From NCBI RefSeq assembly GCF_009905375.1, contig NC_133653.1, positions 63,709,414-63,773,413 of the forward strand: 64,000 bases of DNA, given 5' to 3'. Source of the stretch: Apium graveolens. Taxonomy: Eukaryota; Streptophyta; Magnoliopsida; Apiales; Apiaceae. Shown here piece after piece: positions 1 through 11,766 of the stretch. The position numbers were made by a program, and so were the translations under genes. The notes beneath the pieces were generated by a model that was not told the origin of the DNA, did no database searches, and saw nothing but the letters and a program-made list of their open reading frames with translations. Positions within the stretch are counted from its first letter, which is position 1. Each line of letters begins with the position of its first letter.

Positions 1-1574
1 CAAAGTCTGACAAAGCCTGATGTTCTGATACAAGGTGGAAGTCAAGATTCTCAAAAGTTCATGCAAACTCTGAAGCTCAAGGGAAAGCAGACTACTGTCT
101 ACTACAAGGATCCCAATATTCAGACACTTGATGACGAAATTGCTAGAAGATTATTTCTAAAACATAATCCATGAATGGATTTAGATAATCTCAAGGAGGA
201 AGAAGCTAGATTTAAAGCTAAAAAGACAAATCTAAAGTCAAAAGCTTCTGTTGCAAAGAAACCTCCAAGGCCTAAGGAGAAAGGCATTGTGATCAAAGAG
301 AAGACAATTTATGAGGCATCAAAGCCCAAAAAAAGATCACAATATGATACTGATCTTAAATGGAAATGAAAGGAAAAGGTTGATGAACCTACAAAGTTTC
401 AAAAGAGGAAAATATCTTCAGTTGTGATAGATTCTGTCTATCAAACTACAATTCATGATGATGATACTCTGACTGAAGAATATGTTCAAACTCTAAAAAG
501 AAAGAAGATTTCTGAAGAATCAAACACAACCTCTGACAAATCTCAAGTTGTTCAGAGTGAAGAACAATAAGCAAAAGCAAAAGCAGCAAGTTCTGAAAAA
601 GTCAAGAAGTCAACCTCTGACAGTGCTCAAGTTGATTTAGACAAAATGGAAGTAGCTGATAAAAAGAAACTTCTGTGGAAAAATGTCAAACCATCAGATC
701 TAAAGAAAAGCCAATTACTGTCTACTTTCATGACTATTGGGTTAAATGCTAGAGAACCAAGAGACAGGGCTGGGCTAGGTTCTAATGAAGCTAAGGTTAA
801 AACATGAGTTGAAGTTGCTACTAGAGATCCATTTCTATTGACTGACATACCTCTTGAAGATGTTACACATAAATATCTTGATAAAGTTATATCTGTTCAA
901 GTGGTACTGGATGTTCATAACAAGCACAATGTTAAGGAAAATCTGGTTCTATTTCTTGAAGATGGAAGGACATATCAAATGTCAGAATCAGATGTGTTAA
1001 ACAAATCACTGAAAGAACTTTAATTCTTTCATTACCTTTTAGAGGTAAAGTCTGATATTACCAGAAGATGGTCAAAGTTCATATTGAAGACCATCATAGA
1101 TAAAGCAAGAATTTATGGTTCAAGATTTAGAGAATTCATTCCATGTACTGTTGAAGATGATGGAAGTGAAATTCCTATGAAGAAGAATTCTGCTAAGCTT
1201 GAGGTAATACTGAAAGAGAAATGTCTATGCTACAATGAAGACTCTTCTCATCCTAGGGTAATATGACTGGACAATGGTTTATAAAGAAACCATATCTCTG
1301 TTTTAAGGACTGCAATCTATCAGATTGGGAGTCAGAATGAAGAGATGAAGCAAGTCACGACTACACTCTCTCAGGTCCTGAGGATTAAAGAAGAAAAGCT
1401 AATATCACACTTTGTTAAGAATCATTATGGATTCAGATTGACTAAGTGAGATTGGTAAAAGCTACAAGGACTGTAAGTTGTAGTTAGTTATTCAGTTAAA
1501 TTCTTTTTGCATTTGAACTTAAATGTTTTTGACATCATCAAATCTATTAACTTGTATATTTTGCATAATTTACA
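1..1574 (+). pseudogene. C-terminal part of ORF3 of SIRE-like copia element E3
   Basis: Degenerate coding sequence in the position where SIRE/Maximus-type copia elements carry a third ORF between pol and the 3' LTR. Open pieces lie at 175-369, 838-1023 and 1084-1266, separated by stops and frameshifts. The first piece is Lys/Glu-rich. The second has the hydrophobic-DGR motif LVLFLEDGRTYQM, which recurs in the ORF3 of the other elements in this window (24,177-24,908; 7,511-9,190; 41,511-41,714). The reading matches the minus-strand ORF3 at 24,177-25,720 in order and spacing. The function of this ORF is not established; it is often called envelope-like because of its position only. The 5' part of E3 lies left of the window. 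Confidence 0.75.
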
Positions 1575-1588
1575 AGTTGGGGGAGATT

Positions 1589-2152
1589 GTTAGATATATT
1601 TGAGATGTCATGTCTAATATGTTTCATGTTTAGTTTTCAGATCTTAATAAACAGGAAATATCAGGACTTACTGGAATCAGTATTTACTGGAAGTTGGAAC
1701 ATAAGATCAGGACTTAAGGTCATATCAGAACTTAAGTACGGGAGGACTTACAGTTAAGGAAGGAAGCTGATTTAAAGTAGATAATCGAGACTAAAAAAAA
1801 GAAGATATGCATGGAAAGAATTAGAACACTGGAAGACTTGTATAAGATATCTGATTGATACATTTTATGAGACAAAATTATATTCCATATCAATTAGAAG
1901 TTATCTTATAACTGTGTAGTATATAAACACAGACATAGGTTTACATCATACCTGTTATTATTATCGAGATACATTATTCATTATAACCTAGCAGCTCTTA
2001 GTGATATTTGTTCATCACTGAGAGAGAACAGTTCCATTGTAATAGAGTTTATTATATTGAATATATCTATTTACTGTTACTTGTGTTCAAGATCGATTTG
2101 ATTATAATAACACTGTATTCAACCCCCTTCTACAGTGTTGTGTGACCTAACA
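1589..2152 (+). repeat. 3' LTR of copia element E3 (564 bp)
   Basis: Starts TGTTAG and ends CTAACA, a 6-bp terminal inverted repeat. It is preceded at 1575-1588 by a polypurine tract (AAGTTGGGGGAGAT), the plus-strand primer site. Sequence is clearly related to the LTR at 23,369-23,974 (opposite strand) and more distantly to 42,223-42,751. The sequence after it belongs to a different element (E2), so E3 is inserted in E2. The matching left flank is outside the window. Confidence 0.9.
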
Positions 2153-3570
2153 ATTAATGCACCTACATTCAAAGCATGTGTAGTCAACTTCAGTGAAGAA
2201 GAATTGATAATCAAGCAAGAAAGTGCTGATGTAGATAAAAAAAAAGAAAACTGAAGAATCAGTTCAGACGCCAAAAACTGAAGAGAAGCTCATGAACAAA
2301 CACGGTCCCAAGACTCCTGTTCAAGAAACCAAAGCTGTAGATGCAAGAAAGAAAAAGAGAAATAGAAATGGAAAAATAAGGATAAATAAAAGCAATAATT
2401 TTGCTTATATTGCAAATGCTCCTAGAAAGAAGTGTGAAAAATGTGGCTCTTCAAATCATCTAACTCACCTTTGTAAAAAGGTTGTTAGCAAGACAACTGA
2501 AGAAGCTTGCAAAAACAATAAATCTAATTCTAATGATCCCTATTCATTCTGTGACAAGTTTGATTGCATTTCTTGCAACATGAAGGTAATGAAGAGTTGC
2601 CATAAACTGAGAGTAGATCTTAAAGAATCAAGAAATGAGTCTACATCAGAAGGAAAACATGCACAACAATCACTGAATTCTGTTTCTTCTAAAATTACTC
2701 ATTCTACTTCTCCTGAAAAATTACCAAGAAGAAACTACCCAACACTGCTTGGGTTTCCAAACACACTTAAAACTCATTGTGTGCAGGACAAGTGAAGAAA
2801 GTCATCTGGATCATAGACAGTGGATGTTCCAGGCATATGACTGGTGATAAAGCCCTGCTATCATAATTTAAGGTGAAAGATGGCCCATTTGTGACCTTTG
2901 GAGACAATAGCAAATGATTCAAAATGGGATATGGAAAGAATGTTTTGAAAATGTTGTCTTTGATTAATGTAGCACTGGTAGCTGATTTTGAAGTGAGTCT
3001 TTTCAGAATTAGCATATTGTAGACAATGGTCTCAAGTCTTATTCTACAATGAGAATGCACTGTTATCAGCAAGAAAACTGGTGAAGTTGCTCTTAAGGGA
3101 TCAAGGAAATGAAGCTTGTTTGTTGAAGATTTTGACTCAACAAATAAGAATGGTATTTGTTGCTTCTACACCAAGGTATCAGGAGAAAGAAACAAGCTTG
3201 CTCAAGTTGAAGTTTGTAAAGTTTGTCAGACTAGGGAAATGAAGAAACTACCAAACAAGAGAATCATGACAAATGGAAGCTCATCTCATACACCTGAGTT
3301 TGATTGCACAGCCTCAGGGGGAAAAAGAGGATCTTCAGATACTGGAAGGAAGCTCAACTTGGAATTATGACATTCCAAGGGAATCAATTTTGGAGTTGTT
3401 GGTTTCACAGATACAAATTCTGTCTTTCTAAGACCTGTATCCTGATTAAGCATTAAAACTTCTTGCACCAACAGAAAAACAACTAGCTGACATTTTTACT
3501 AAACCTTTGGATGAAGAAACTTTCACTAGACTTGTAAGTGAAAATGGTTTGCTCAATTCTTTATCATAAG
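2153..3570 (+). pseudogene. Internally deleted gag-pol of copia element E2
   Basis: A 167-aa open piece (2,292-2,795) carries a CCHC zinc knuckle (CEKCGSSNHLTHLC), the nucleocapsid part of gag. It is followed at about 2,800-2,870 by an aspartic protease active-site region (IIDSGCSRHMTGDKA), then degraded GAG-pre-integrase-like sequence to about 3,110. Integrase and reverse transcriptase are absent. At 3,370-3,470 a scrap resembles the start of RNase H, and at 3,485-3,560 its C-terminal end (ADIFTKPLDEETFTRLV) appears. The element therefore lost most of pol by internal deletion, and the remainder has several stops. It cannot encode its own replication proteins. Confidence 0.8.
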
Positions 3571-4381
3571 GCAAGAACTCAGCCAATGTTTTGCAGCAGA
3601 TTAATCTCCAGTCAATCAAAGTTAATTTGATTAAATTGGAAATTAACTGAAATATGAATTATAAATATTTCAGAAATCTCTGCATATTTGTTTTTCAAAT
3701 TCAATTAACTTGGAATTTTTCAAATTCTGAGTAAACTGCTTAGTTGTTAATTTACATCATTTATATGTAAAATTAACACAAGGCAGAATTACAATAACCA
3801 AAAGTATCTAGAAAACTGAGTTCTCGATAAGTATAAATTGACTTCTCAACAAGTCATTTTAGGACTTCTCGAGTGAGTCCTCGATAAGTCAACTCACTGA
3901 CTTCTCGAATGACTTCTCGATAGGTTTAAAATGACTTATCGACAAGTCCTTGTAGAGTTCTCTAATAATGTTCATTCACAGAGTTCTCTACAAGTACAAT
4001 TCTTGACTTATCAATAACTCAATACTGAAATAATTTAAACTGATAAATTATTTTGGTAAATTAATTTTGGAAAATTTATTCTAATTTTATTTCAAATTTA
4101 TTCAAATAAAAGTTAGAATTAATTCAGTCCACTTTTTGGACAAACTGGGTATTTATTTGACATTTTGATAAGTCAAGTTTGAGTTCTCTATAAGAGTAAT
4201 TTAAAATGACTTCTCGACATGTACTTCACTTCTTTAAATGACTTCTCGATAGACAACTCCAAATGTCTATTTTTGAGTTCTCGACAAGTCATCTTCTTTT
4301 ACTATAAATACCTAGACTTCTCGATACATACTTACTTACAGCTTTCGAGATATAAAGTGACCTAGCTTTCAATCCATAACC
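3571..4381 (+). repeat. E2 pol-ORF3 spacer with dispersed palindromic motifs
   Basis: Non-coding spacer. From about 3,820 to 4,330 it holds roughly a dozen variants of the near-palindrome GACTTCTCGATAAGTC (for example near 3,826, 3,880, 3,900, 3,940, 4,210 and 4,245), separated by AT-rich DNA. The same motif family occurs in the E2 LTR (9,600-10,110) and in the related LTR at 63,520-64,000. A TATA-like run (ACTATAAATACC, near 4,300) and a short leader precede ORF3, so this may be where an ORF3 subgenomic promoter sits; that is inference. Confidence 0.6.
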
Positions 4382-7300
4382 ATGTTCTCTCTCTTTTTTC
4401 ACTCTTTCTCAGAAATCTTTCCTACCCATTCATTCTTATCAATCACTATGGCTCAAAATGTTGCTAGGGCATCTATCCCGGAGAAAGGAACTAATTATCT
4501 TGCTTTCACTGATGCAAACCAAGCTCCTGATAGTTTTAAGGGGTTTGTAAAACTGTTGTCTGAATCCTATCTTGTAGGTGCCTTGACTGTAAATCCAGTA
4601 CTGTATCTAGATATGCTGCATGATTTCTGGACTACAGCTATAGTGAGGACTGATGCTAACAACAATTCTCTCTCTCTCCGGTGGTGACATGCACAATTGG
4701 AGGCCAACAAATAGAATTTAGTGATCAAGATGTAAATAGAGCTTGAGGGCTTCCAACTGAGAATCTGGTGGAGGTGCCAACTCCTGATGAGCTGACTGAG
4801 TTTATGGACTTCATCAATTATGGTGGGAGAATCAACCTGTCAAGCTTAAACAGAACCAATCTAAGGAAGGAGTGGTCATTCATCTTTGACTCTGTAGTAA
4901 GGGCCTTTACTTGCAGAAAAACTGGATATGACAATATCTCAAGTGTTGTGCAAAAGCCGGTGTATTCAATTGCCCACAACAGACACCTGAATGTTGGTCT
5001 ACTGATCCTGAAAGAACTTGCAACCAGGCTGATTATGCCCCTAACAGTTAGAGGTAAAGAAATATTCTTTCCTAGATTTATTATGTCCACTTTAAATAAA
5101 TAAAGTAGCTGACATACATATGTTGAATGGTATAGATAGTACTAAGATAGGCAATTGTAAGCAAGTATCCAAGATAATATTTGGCTCACTTACTATAAAG
5201 AATAAGGTCAATGTAAGTCTAAAAATCACTCCATTTATGTTGGAAAGATTTAGGACTTATCCTTATCCTATGCCTAACATGAGATCAAATGTATAATCTA
5301 GTACAGCTATAATTCCTGAACCTGTGGAAGTACAAACACAAGATCACCAATAGGGATCTTCCCAAGCTGCAACCATTCTTTCACAACCTTTAGAAGCTAG
5401 GAAGCCAACTACCTCATCTTCTCAAAAAGGCGAGGTCAGTAAAAAGAAGAGAAAGGGGATAAACCTAGTTGTGCTAAATGAGAGTGGTGAGGAGAAAGCT
5501 GAAAGAGTACCACATTTGGTCAAAAGATCCAAAAGAAGTAAACAAACTGAGCTGACCACTCTATCTTCCTCTACATCCTCCCAACAGGATGCAGTTGTAA
5601 AAACAACCAGGAGTGAGTCTGCACAGCCTGCACAAGAAGCAATTCAAGTGTATGGTAGGAGAAACAAGGAAGGCACTCACTATGAGAGTACATCTCTTGA
5701 AGCTCCCTCATCTATTCAGGGGGAGCTGCCAATACTCACAACTGAGCAACAATTTCTTCTATCTAATATTTCTTCTATTCCAATTCCACTTGACTCAATT
5801 TCTCAAGTGCACCAAATATCAAGTGACTTAGCTCAAGAAGCTTTGCTCACCATCCAGACACCTCATTCAGATAATGAGAGGCTACATGCTGAGGTAGACC
5901 TTGATGACACCATCACAAATATGGGGGGTTCATCAGTCTCTACTGAAGACCCCATGGATATCTCTAATGCACCTTCATGTACAAAACAGTACTAACAGAC
6001 TGAAAGGTTTGAGGGTAGTACTCCTGGGGGGCTATCTAAATCCTCTCCAATTCAATTGGAGGTTCCTTATGAAGGAACAACTCCCCTCACAACCCTACCA
6101 GAAATTGCCTCTGCAGTTGAAGCTAGGAGTACAATTTCCCATGATCCTGTCATAGGGGAGGCAAGCTTAGCACATTCAAGTGTCAGTGTGTTGCAAGACA
6201 CACAAGGGTTTGAGGCTGGTGCACATGACAATAATCCAGTCAAATCCCCTCCAATTCAATTGGAAGTTCCCACTACAAGTGGAGGACAACACACTGTCAT
6301 AACTGTAGAGAAATCTGTGAGTCAAACTAAGATTTCAGTCACAGGAGTTTCTGATGAACCATCAAGCTCTCAACCTCAACAACCTCATATACTCCCTCAG
6401 TGGCTACAAGAATCTACCTCTCAACCAACTCCTGTAGATGATCTACTAGTAGAGCAGATTTCTGGACTGGCAAACATTTCACAGCATCTTTTAACTTCAA
6501 ACATGAGCAACCAAGGTTATCAAGCCATTATGCTTGCTTATAATGAAGAAGTTGAGGAGCAAAAGGAGAAAATTGTCAATGATGCGGAGCCAGATGGGAA
6601 TGTGGATGCATGGCTGTCTGAGGACTTTATCTTGGAGATGAATCAAGTTTTGGCCAAATTTAGAGAAGAGTATGTTACTATTCTGGGCAGCAATGCAAAA
6701 GACTTGAGTCCAGAAGCTATCTATGATGCCATTACAGATGTATACAAAGCTCAGCTCAAAGCATTTCATCTATTTGGTAAGGCTCTTGAAATCAAGCTCA
6801 CTGGTCATGAAGACAGAATCAAAAAACTGGTGAATGAGAAAATGGACATGATCATACCATCTCAAGAGCAGCTCTCCTCAAAATTCAAGAATTTTTCTAA
6901 GCAAATGGCTAGGATGGATCTTGCCTCTATTGAGAAGGAAGTCAAAAATCTCAAACTATCCTTCACAAATCTCCATACAGTGATCCAGCAACAAATTACT
7001 CACTCAAATGAGACCAAGATTCAGCTGGATCAACTTCACCAGAGCAGATATAAACCTTTAGCATTGTTGATGGAAGGGATCAAAGAGGCTGTAGGAGAAC
7101 ACTTTGGCACATCTAGCAACTCTTATCAGCCTGGATCCACCTCAACAAATCTGCAAATTCAGTCTCTACAGGATCAAGTCACAACATTGCAAGACTCCAA
7201 CTGCTCTCTCACTGCACAAGTTCAGGCTTTGACATCTCTTGTCAAGAGCCAACAAACAGACATCCAAACTCTGGTGGACTCATATAAGCATCTTCAAATG

Positions 7301-9190
7301 CAAAATTCTATAGCTTTAGGAGCCATCATGGGTAAACTCAACATACCACTACCTTCTTTGCCTGAACAAGTAAGACCTGAAATCCCTACTCCCCTTCTCA
7401 TGCCTGTCAACAAGATTAAGGGGGAGATAGAGGCTAGGTTGGCACAGTCAAGGTCATCTCAACAAGTCCAACGTGCTTAAGAGAGTTTAAATCGAAAAAT
7501 TGATATTGGAATGGAGAGACTTTTTAAAGCAGCTGAGGGTCCCAGTCAAAGCAGAGAATTTGATGAACTGCTTAAGGCACTCAGAGTTTCTCTCAATAAC
7601 AATTTCTTCACCTACAAGAAAGCATTGGACAGGATAATAAACTCAATAAGAGTGATCTTGGTAACTAAAGACAATTTCAAGGAAAGAAGGATAGTGGTCA
7701 ACATCAATGACTCAGGGGTAGACAGATGTATGCAGGTGTCTCGTAACTATCTTATCTCTAATAGGGCATTTGAATTCGATGTTTTGATAAGCAAAGTCAA
7801 AATTGTGATTTATGAAGATACTCTCTTGCTAACAGAATTGAAGAATGCACAAGTAGCTACTTTCCCAGAAGCTTATCTACAGCCTAGCAAGGGAGTGGCA
7901 TACATTTGTTCTACTACCAAACATTTCAAACATTTTCAAGTTCCTAAACAGTGTGTCATGGCAAACAAAAGGCTCATCATGACTCTTGAAACTGAGCTGA
8001 AAGTAAAAAGGAACAAGACTGTTGAAGATGAGGAGATGATAAAACTGTTGAGAAGATATCTGGATAATGCAGAAGCAAACTTGCCCAAAACAAAAATCAA
8101 CAAAGATGATTTGGATGATGATGAGCCGAAGAAAGATGATCAAAATTCTTCTAGCTTAAATTCAATTCAGTCTACTAAGCCATCTGGAAGCAGGGGTGGA
8201 GAGAAGAAGGAGGATGACAAGAAAGATGAAGACACGAGGAGAAAAGGGGAAAGGAAGAGTAGAAAACCTCATGATGACTCAAAAACTCAAACAACCCTAA
8301 ATATCCAAACTCAACCACCTCAAACATCATCTCAACTCACAACATCAACTATCTCTAACATCAAATCTTCCCAAACACCTAAGACAAAATTTCTTTACAG
8401 ACAAACTGCCAACTCCTTCCTAAAAATTTCAATCACCTCAGGCCTCACAAACTTCAAGAAAATAACAACCCTACCTTTAGCCAAACCTTCACTAAAATTC
8501 AATCTCAAATCTATGGGAAGAAAGCCTAAGATAGTCAAGCCTGTAAAGGAAGTGGGAGTCACTAAAAGGGCCATCTGTAATTGCTTCAAAGAATCTGACT
8601 TTCTACCTCTAAATTGGTGTATCACAGATGAAGATCATTTCCAAAATTCAGCTGAGGAAATTGTCAAAGTCTGGGTTGTATCACTAAGAGAAGTTAGAGT
8701 CTATTTTAAGGATGGTACATTCACTCTTCTAAACAAAGACTTAATGGATTCTTTGACTCCTGCAGAAATTAAGAGAGTGTTAAGCTTGTTAAAAGGGAAG
8801 GACACTGTTACAAGAACTTGGAGATCATCTTTGGCTGAATGGTTGATTGAAAGGGAGGAAATAAAGAAAAGAGATAAGGCTGAAGCTGAAGAAAGAAGAA
8901 GGAAACATGATGAAGAAATAGGTATGTTTAGAAAAAGATCAGAAGAGTTGAAAGCAAAAGGATTGAGCAGAATTTCTAAAGATGGTAGATTTCTAAACAT
9001 TAAAGTTGGTGAATTCTCAAGATTCAGGTTAGAGTATCTGGACCAAGGGTACCCTAAGGCAGCAAGGCAAAAACTTGTGGAAGCTCTAAGTAGAATACTC
9101 ATCATAGAAGAACTTGAAATTCTTGATCACTTGAAGGATAAACTTAGAGAAGAAGCAGATGTAAAAACTGTCTTTACCTTATTCCCGTAA
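4382..9190 (+). pseudogene. ORF3 of E2 (large uncharacterised retrotransposon protein, lightly damaged)
   Basis: About 1,600 codons lying between pol and the 3' LTR. The N-terminal region (from the Met at 4,382 or 4,448) has the block LRKEWSFIFDSVVRAF near 4,860-4,910, which matches LRKEWNFFFDYITRAF in E1 (about 12,200). It resembles the family annotated as putative plant transposon protein. The middle part is Ser/Gln/Pro-rich and low-complexity. Residues from 6,780 to 7,350 look coiled-coil with regular Leu/Ile spacing. The C-terminus has a basic Lys/Arg/Glu/Asp tract (8,110-8,280) and the EVRVYFKDGTFTLL motif. Lesions: a frameshift in the TC run at about 4,670, TGA at 4,744-4,746, TAA at 5,101-5,103, and in-frame TAA at 5,993-5,995 and 7,478-7,480. 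The pieces 5,471-9,190 share one frame. No function is known. Confidence 0.75.
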
Positions 9191-9342
9191 TCTTGGAACT
9201 TGGTGAATCTTATGTTGTACAAGTTGTAATTTTATCAAGCTTTTTGTTTTAATCTTATCTTCCATCAGTTTTAAACTTGAGGTTAGTCTTGTTAACAGAC
9301 ATGAATTTGTGTGAAGCAATCTTCTCACAAATTATGGGAGAT

Positions 9343-10730
9343 TGTTGTAAAAGACATGCCTGTACTTTAACAAGACTAAGACAACTTGTCAACCCTAAGT
9401 AAGTTGTATTGTTATCTAAATTTGTATTCTGTACTTGTAACACTTAAAGTCTGTAAAAATGCAAAGGAGTAGACTGGAGTCTTTTTTCTAAAATAGTATC
9501 AAGCCTAAGGATTCTATCTGGAAAAAGATCAAGAAGATCATGCCTCAGAAGAATTTTGAAGAAGCTTGGAGTTGAATAAATTTGTTTGGAAAAAAAATTT
9601 CTAAGTCAATATCTCTACAAGTCACAGATTTAATGTTATAGAGAAGTCATTCGAGAATTCCAGAATGACTTATCGAGAAGTCATTCAAACTCCAGAGAGT
9701 ACCGACGGATAAGCAATATCTACTCGACGGATGAGCTATATATCCACTCGATGGATGAATAACATCTACTCGACGGATGAGCAATATCTACTCGACGGAT
9801 AAGCTATACATCTACTCGACGGATGAGCAATATCTACTCAACGGATAAGCAATATCCACCGGGAGTAGAGAAGTCAGGAAAGCTAATCGAGAACTCAAAA
9901 AGATATCGACAAGTCATTCCTTCACTGGAGAACTCAGAGTTATCGACAAGTCTATATCCATTCGAGAACTCAGAGATATCTACAAGTCAAGTGAAGTTAT
10001 AAAGACTAGAGATATCGATTAGATGAAGACCTCTACAAGCCAAACTCATTATGGAGTACTAGAGATCTCGATAAGCCTTTATACTTATCGAGATATCAAG
10101 TGTTCAAATGAATCAAACTGGAGATCTCGAAGTACAGTCTCAAAGTACAGAAATGCAGATCAGTTTAATATTCAAGATAAACAATCAACAAACAATCCAA
10201 TAGCTTGATTGACAACTCTACAAAAAGCAGTTTGAAGAGTGTGCATGATCAATGACAAAGATTAACGGATAGAGGAAGATTAAAGCAAACACGGGATGCT
10301 AAAGATATGCTAAGCCAAAAATGGAAGATTTGCTTTTCTATAAATAAAAATGACAAGTGACAGTTTAGAAAAGCTAATAGCATGTTTATTATCCACTGTG
10401 TAAACCAGCAGTTAACTGAGCTATAAAGTTAACACTGGTCCTCTAGTTAGTAGTAATAATATAGATCAAAATTCTTGTAACACTCTCAAGAAGAAGCTGA
10501 GCTCTTTAACTTCGAAGAGCTTAGAAATTTTGTAGAAAAACATCTTAATTTTTAATACAAAAATTAAGTGAGTTTTGAAGATCTGTGTTCTTTATTTTGT
10601 GCAAGTTTAATTTCTGCATGAACACTTTTCTATACAAGATTTAATTTACTTTGTTCAACCGTTATATTTTAAGAAAAGCCTAAATCATAAAAACACATTC
10701 ACCCCCCTGTGTGTGATTCATTACCTAACA
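9343..10730 (+). repeat. 3' LTR of copia element E2 (1,388 bp)
   Basis: Begins TGTTGT just after the purine-rich tract ATTATGGGAGATT (9,331-9,342) and ends CTAACA. A reverse-orientation relative starts at 62,904: both share the end motif with a C run, TGTGTGTGATTCATTACCTAACA-type, and the internal 22-24 bp tandem repeats. E2 lacks a 5' LTR in the window because E3 interrupts it on the left. The short reading frame at 10,023-10,208 inside it is not considered a gene. Confidence 0.85.
9701..9862 (+). repeat. Tandem repeat in E2 LTR (about 7 copies, 22-24 bp unit)
   Basis: Unit close to ACGGATGAGCAATATCTACT, with variants GATAAGC and GAGCTATA. It lies in the U3-like part of the LTR. The same array, inverted and with about six copies, is at 63,805-63,945. 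Such U3 arrays are often transcriptional enhancers in plant retrotransposons; that role is inferred here. Confidence 0.85.
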
Positions 10731-11220
10731 AAATGCTATTAAAATATAATTTATAAATAATTACAATATTTATAGCAAAATTCCCCAAAAATTACTTACA
10801 TTTCAAAAGTACGAAAACACTAACTCTTTGAAGAGTCTTTGATTTTATAAAAAAAAAAAAATTGTGGGTTTTTATGTCCCGGTTGGGTCTCGGTCCGATA
10901 TTTTTTACTAGACCAAAATACTATCTAAATTTAAAATAAACCCCGAAAATAATTATAATATACCCAAATGCACACAAAACGAATTCTAGCACGTAACAGG
11001 GAATAAACGTAATCTGGCACGCGTCCAAGTTGTGTAACAATTCATATAATTGCATTTTAAACACATATGAAGTATTCAAAAAATATCTTGGTCCTTGCAT
11101 AACTGCAATTACCATCTAATATACATTTAATCATGGAAATAAACATTTTAGTTTAATTAAACAGATAATATTTATTTTATATATCACACAAATATGTACA
11201 TAATTTTCCCGGATATTACA
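10731..11220 (-). repeat. Gypsy-type LTR fragment that hosts E2
   Basis: Read on the minus strand from 11,220 it begins TGTAATATCCGGG, the same terminus as the solo LTR at 14,960. It carries a comparable tract (accgagacccaaccgggac) near 10,870-10,910 and a TATA-like GCTATAAATA near 10,780. The sequence stops where the E2 LTR ends at 10,730, so E2 probably inserted into this LTR and its remainder lies left of E2. No coding sequence. Confidence 0.55.
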
Positions 11221-11766
11221 ACTGTCTTAAACATTGATACCTTGAATTCATGTTATTTGATTTATGAAAAATGTTTAAAGTGTTAAATTCTAATAATTTA
11301 CTCTCTACAGTATTTGCATGAATAAACTATGATGATAAAAATAAATATTGATATGAGTCAAGCATGTGGGTTGACTGTTAAACTCTAATGAGTACAGAGT
11401 GCATGTGATTTAGCTCGTGGATAAATGTAATGATGACAGCTGTGTGATTAGTGATGTGTAAAAAGTGATAAATGGTTAAGTAATTATAAACATTATCTTG
11501 TGTAACCGTGCATGTCTTTACTGCTCCTATTTATCTCTTCCATGATTATTTAATAAGCAATACAAATGTGCCATGTATCCCACTAAGTTACACCATTTGT
11601 AAGTAAAAGAGTACAGAGTTATACTACATCAATTTTTGATTTTAAAAACTTTTCACTTTATCTTTTCCCAAACTCTTTCTACGCTTTCTACTCTTTTACT
11701 CTCTTTTATCTCTTTATTAAACTCTGATACCCTAATCAGTATTTAAGCTTTTCTCAAATAGCTAAG
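11221..11766 (+). other. E1 spacer upstream of ORF3, no gene seen
   Basis: AT-rich non-coding DNA between the gypsy LTR fragment and the start of E1 ORF3. It corresponds by position to the pol-ORF3 spacer of SIRE-like elements. A pyrimidine-rich stretch (11,640-11,720, many CTTTT/TCTTT runs) lies directly before the ORF3 start. I see no RNA gene or intact reading frame. Confidence 0.6.

Noticed and set aside
9701..9862. Possible CRISPR-like array
   Set aside because: Units are contiguous with no unique spacers and lie inside a plant LTR.
10023..10208. Reading frame in the E2 LTR, resembling one at 63,401-63,634
   Set aside because: Both lie in homologous LTR sequence, so similarity reflects shared DNA. 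The frames have no coding character and end differently.
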